This document shows positions 63,771 through 64,000 of a stretch of DNA of 64,000 nt, one piece after another (the first letter of the stretch is position 1; each line of letters starts with the position of its first letter). This DNA comes from Acidovorax sp. GBBC 1281 (lineage in GTDB: Bacteria; Pseudomonadota; Gammaproteobacteria; Burkholderiales; Burkholderiaceae_C), in NCBI RefSeq assembly GCF_028473645.1, contig NZ_CP097269.1:5169501-5233500 (forward strand). The letters run 5' to 3'. Below the pieces are notes generated by a model that was not told the origin of the DNA, did no database searches, and was given only the letters and a program-made list of their open reading frames with translations. A program made the position numbers and the translations under genes.

Positions 63771-64000
63771 ATGTCCAACCCGTTTTCCCGACGCCTGTAT
63801 CTGCGCATCTGGCTGGCCGTGGTGGTGGGCGTGGCCGTGCTCACCCTGGCCGTGGGATGGGCCTGGCGCATCGCCTCGGACCAGAACGCGCAGACGCCCC
63901 CCACCCCGCCCGCCCGCGAGATGGTGCTGATCAACGAGCGCGGCGAGCCGGTGCTGCGCGGGCTGGCCACGCGCATCCCGAACGGGCCGGCCGAGGGGCT
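63771..64000 (+). CDS. Sensor histidine kinase (CpxA-like), N-terminal part only
   Basis: Begins at ATG 63771 and runs off the window after 76 complete codons. Visible are a basic start (MSNPFSRRLYLRIWLA), the first membrane helix (about 13-33, WLAVVVGVAVLTLAVGWAW) and the beginning of a periplasmic domain (MVLINERGEPVLRG). The 5-bp distance from the CpxR-like regulator marks it as the cognate kinase. Catalytic parts lie outside. Confidence 0.82.
   Translation, partial: MSNPFSRRLYLRIWLAVVVGVAVLTLAVGWAWRIASDQNAQTPPTPPAREMVLINERGEPVLRGLATRIPNGPAEG

Overview
The window looks like a chromosomal stretch of a high-GC betaproteobacterium of the Comamonadaceae (Acidovorax/Paracidovorax-like). The reasons are the strong G/C bias at third codon positions, the family character of almost every protein, and a short AT-rich dispersed repeat (six copies seen) of a kind I associate with that family. 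The assignment is inference; no rRNA or tRNA gene was found to anchor it. No CRISPR array, insertion sequence, integrase or prophage gene was recognised.

Layout. 1-5232: heme synthesis (hemJ partial, divergent hemB), a CorA-type transporter, then an ABC-2 export operon that looks decayed (ATPase without its Walker A half, one short permease, one permease frameshifted by a 7-bp duplication). 5215-10414: MarR regulator with its own promoter, followed by a tripartite drug efflux operon (NodT-type outer membrane factor, EmrA, EmrB). 10595-12235: PHP-domain lipoprotein. 12385-15500 (minus strand): tightly overlapped operon of acyl-CoA dehydrogenase-like protein, PIG-L deacetylase, NodS-like methyltransferase and family 2 glycosyltransferase, whose logic resembles lipo-chitooligosaccharide synthesis. 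15682-21986: dienelactone hydrolase, then SDR, marC, creB, creC, creD and a small overlapping gene, with two tandem CreB-type tags before creD. 22010-26064: bacteriohemerythrin divergent from a large GAF/multi-PAS/GGDEF protein. 26180-28531: small stress or envelope proteins, cysH and an orphan membrane protein. 28683-32888: Fur-box-preceded fecI-fecR-TonB receptor surface-signalling unit.

33042-35145 holds a caspase-fold-like His/Cys protein followed by a tandemly duplicated, membrane-anchored partner gene, the second copy frameshifted. I read this as a candidate effector/immunity module. 35156-38811 (minus): MCE lipid-transport operon (mlaE-F-D plus auxiliary lipoprotein). 39069-42971: GMC oxidoreductase, a repeat-rich Ala-rich protein of unknown function, and a TauE/SafE permease. 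43022-45489: polar amino acid ABC transporter with a structured leader. 46507-51218 (minus): mreB-mreC-mreD-mrdA cell-shape operon. 51426-54746: gatC-gatA-gatB, with an AT-rich foreign-looking patch inside gatB. 54783-62866: DUF4124 protein, pyrE and xthA sharing overlapping divergent start codons, a secreted protein, metallo-beta-lactamase hydrolase, M48 peptidase, EamA exporter, AraC regulator and an AmpG-like permease. 62970-64000: CpxR-like regulator with a perfect GTAAA-N5-GTAAA box on the minus strand upstream, and the start of its sensor kinase.

Taken together this is mostly conserved core genome. The most unusual parts are the Nod-like four-gene operon, the caspase-like/duplicated-partner module, the decaying ABC-2 operon, the AT-rich insertion in gatB and the dispersed repeat that has entered coding sequences.
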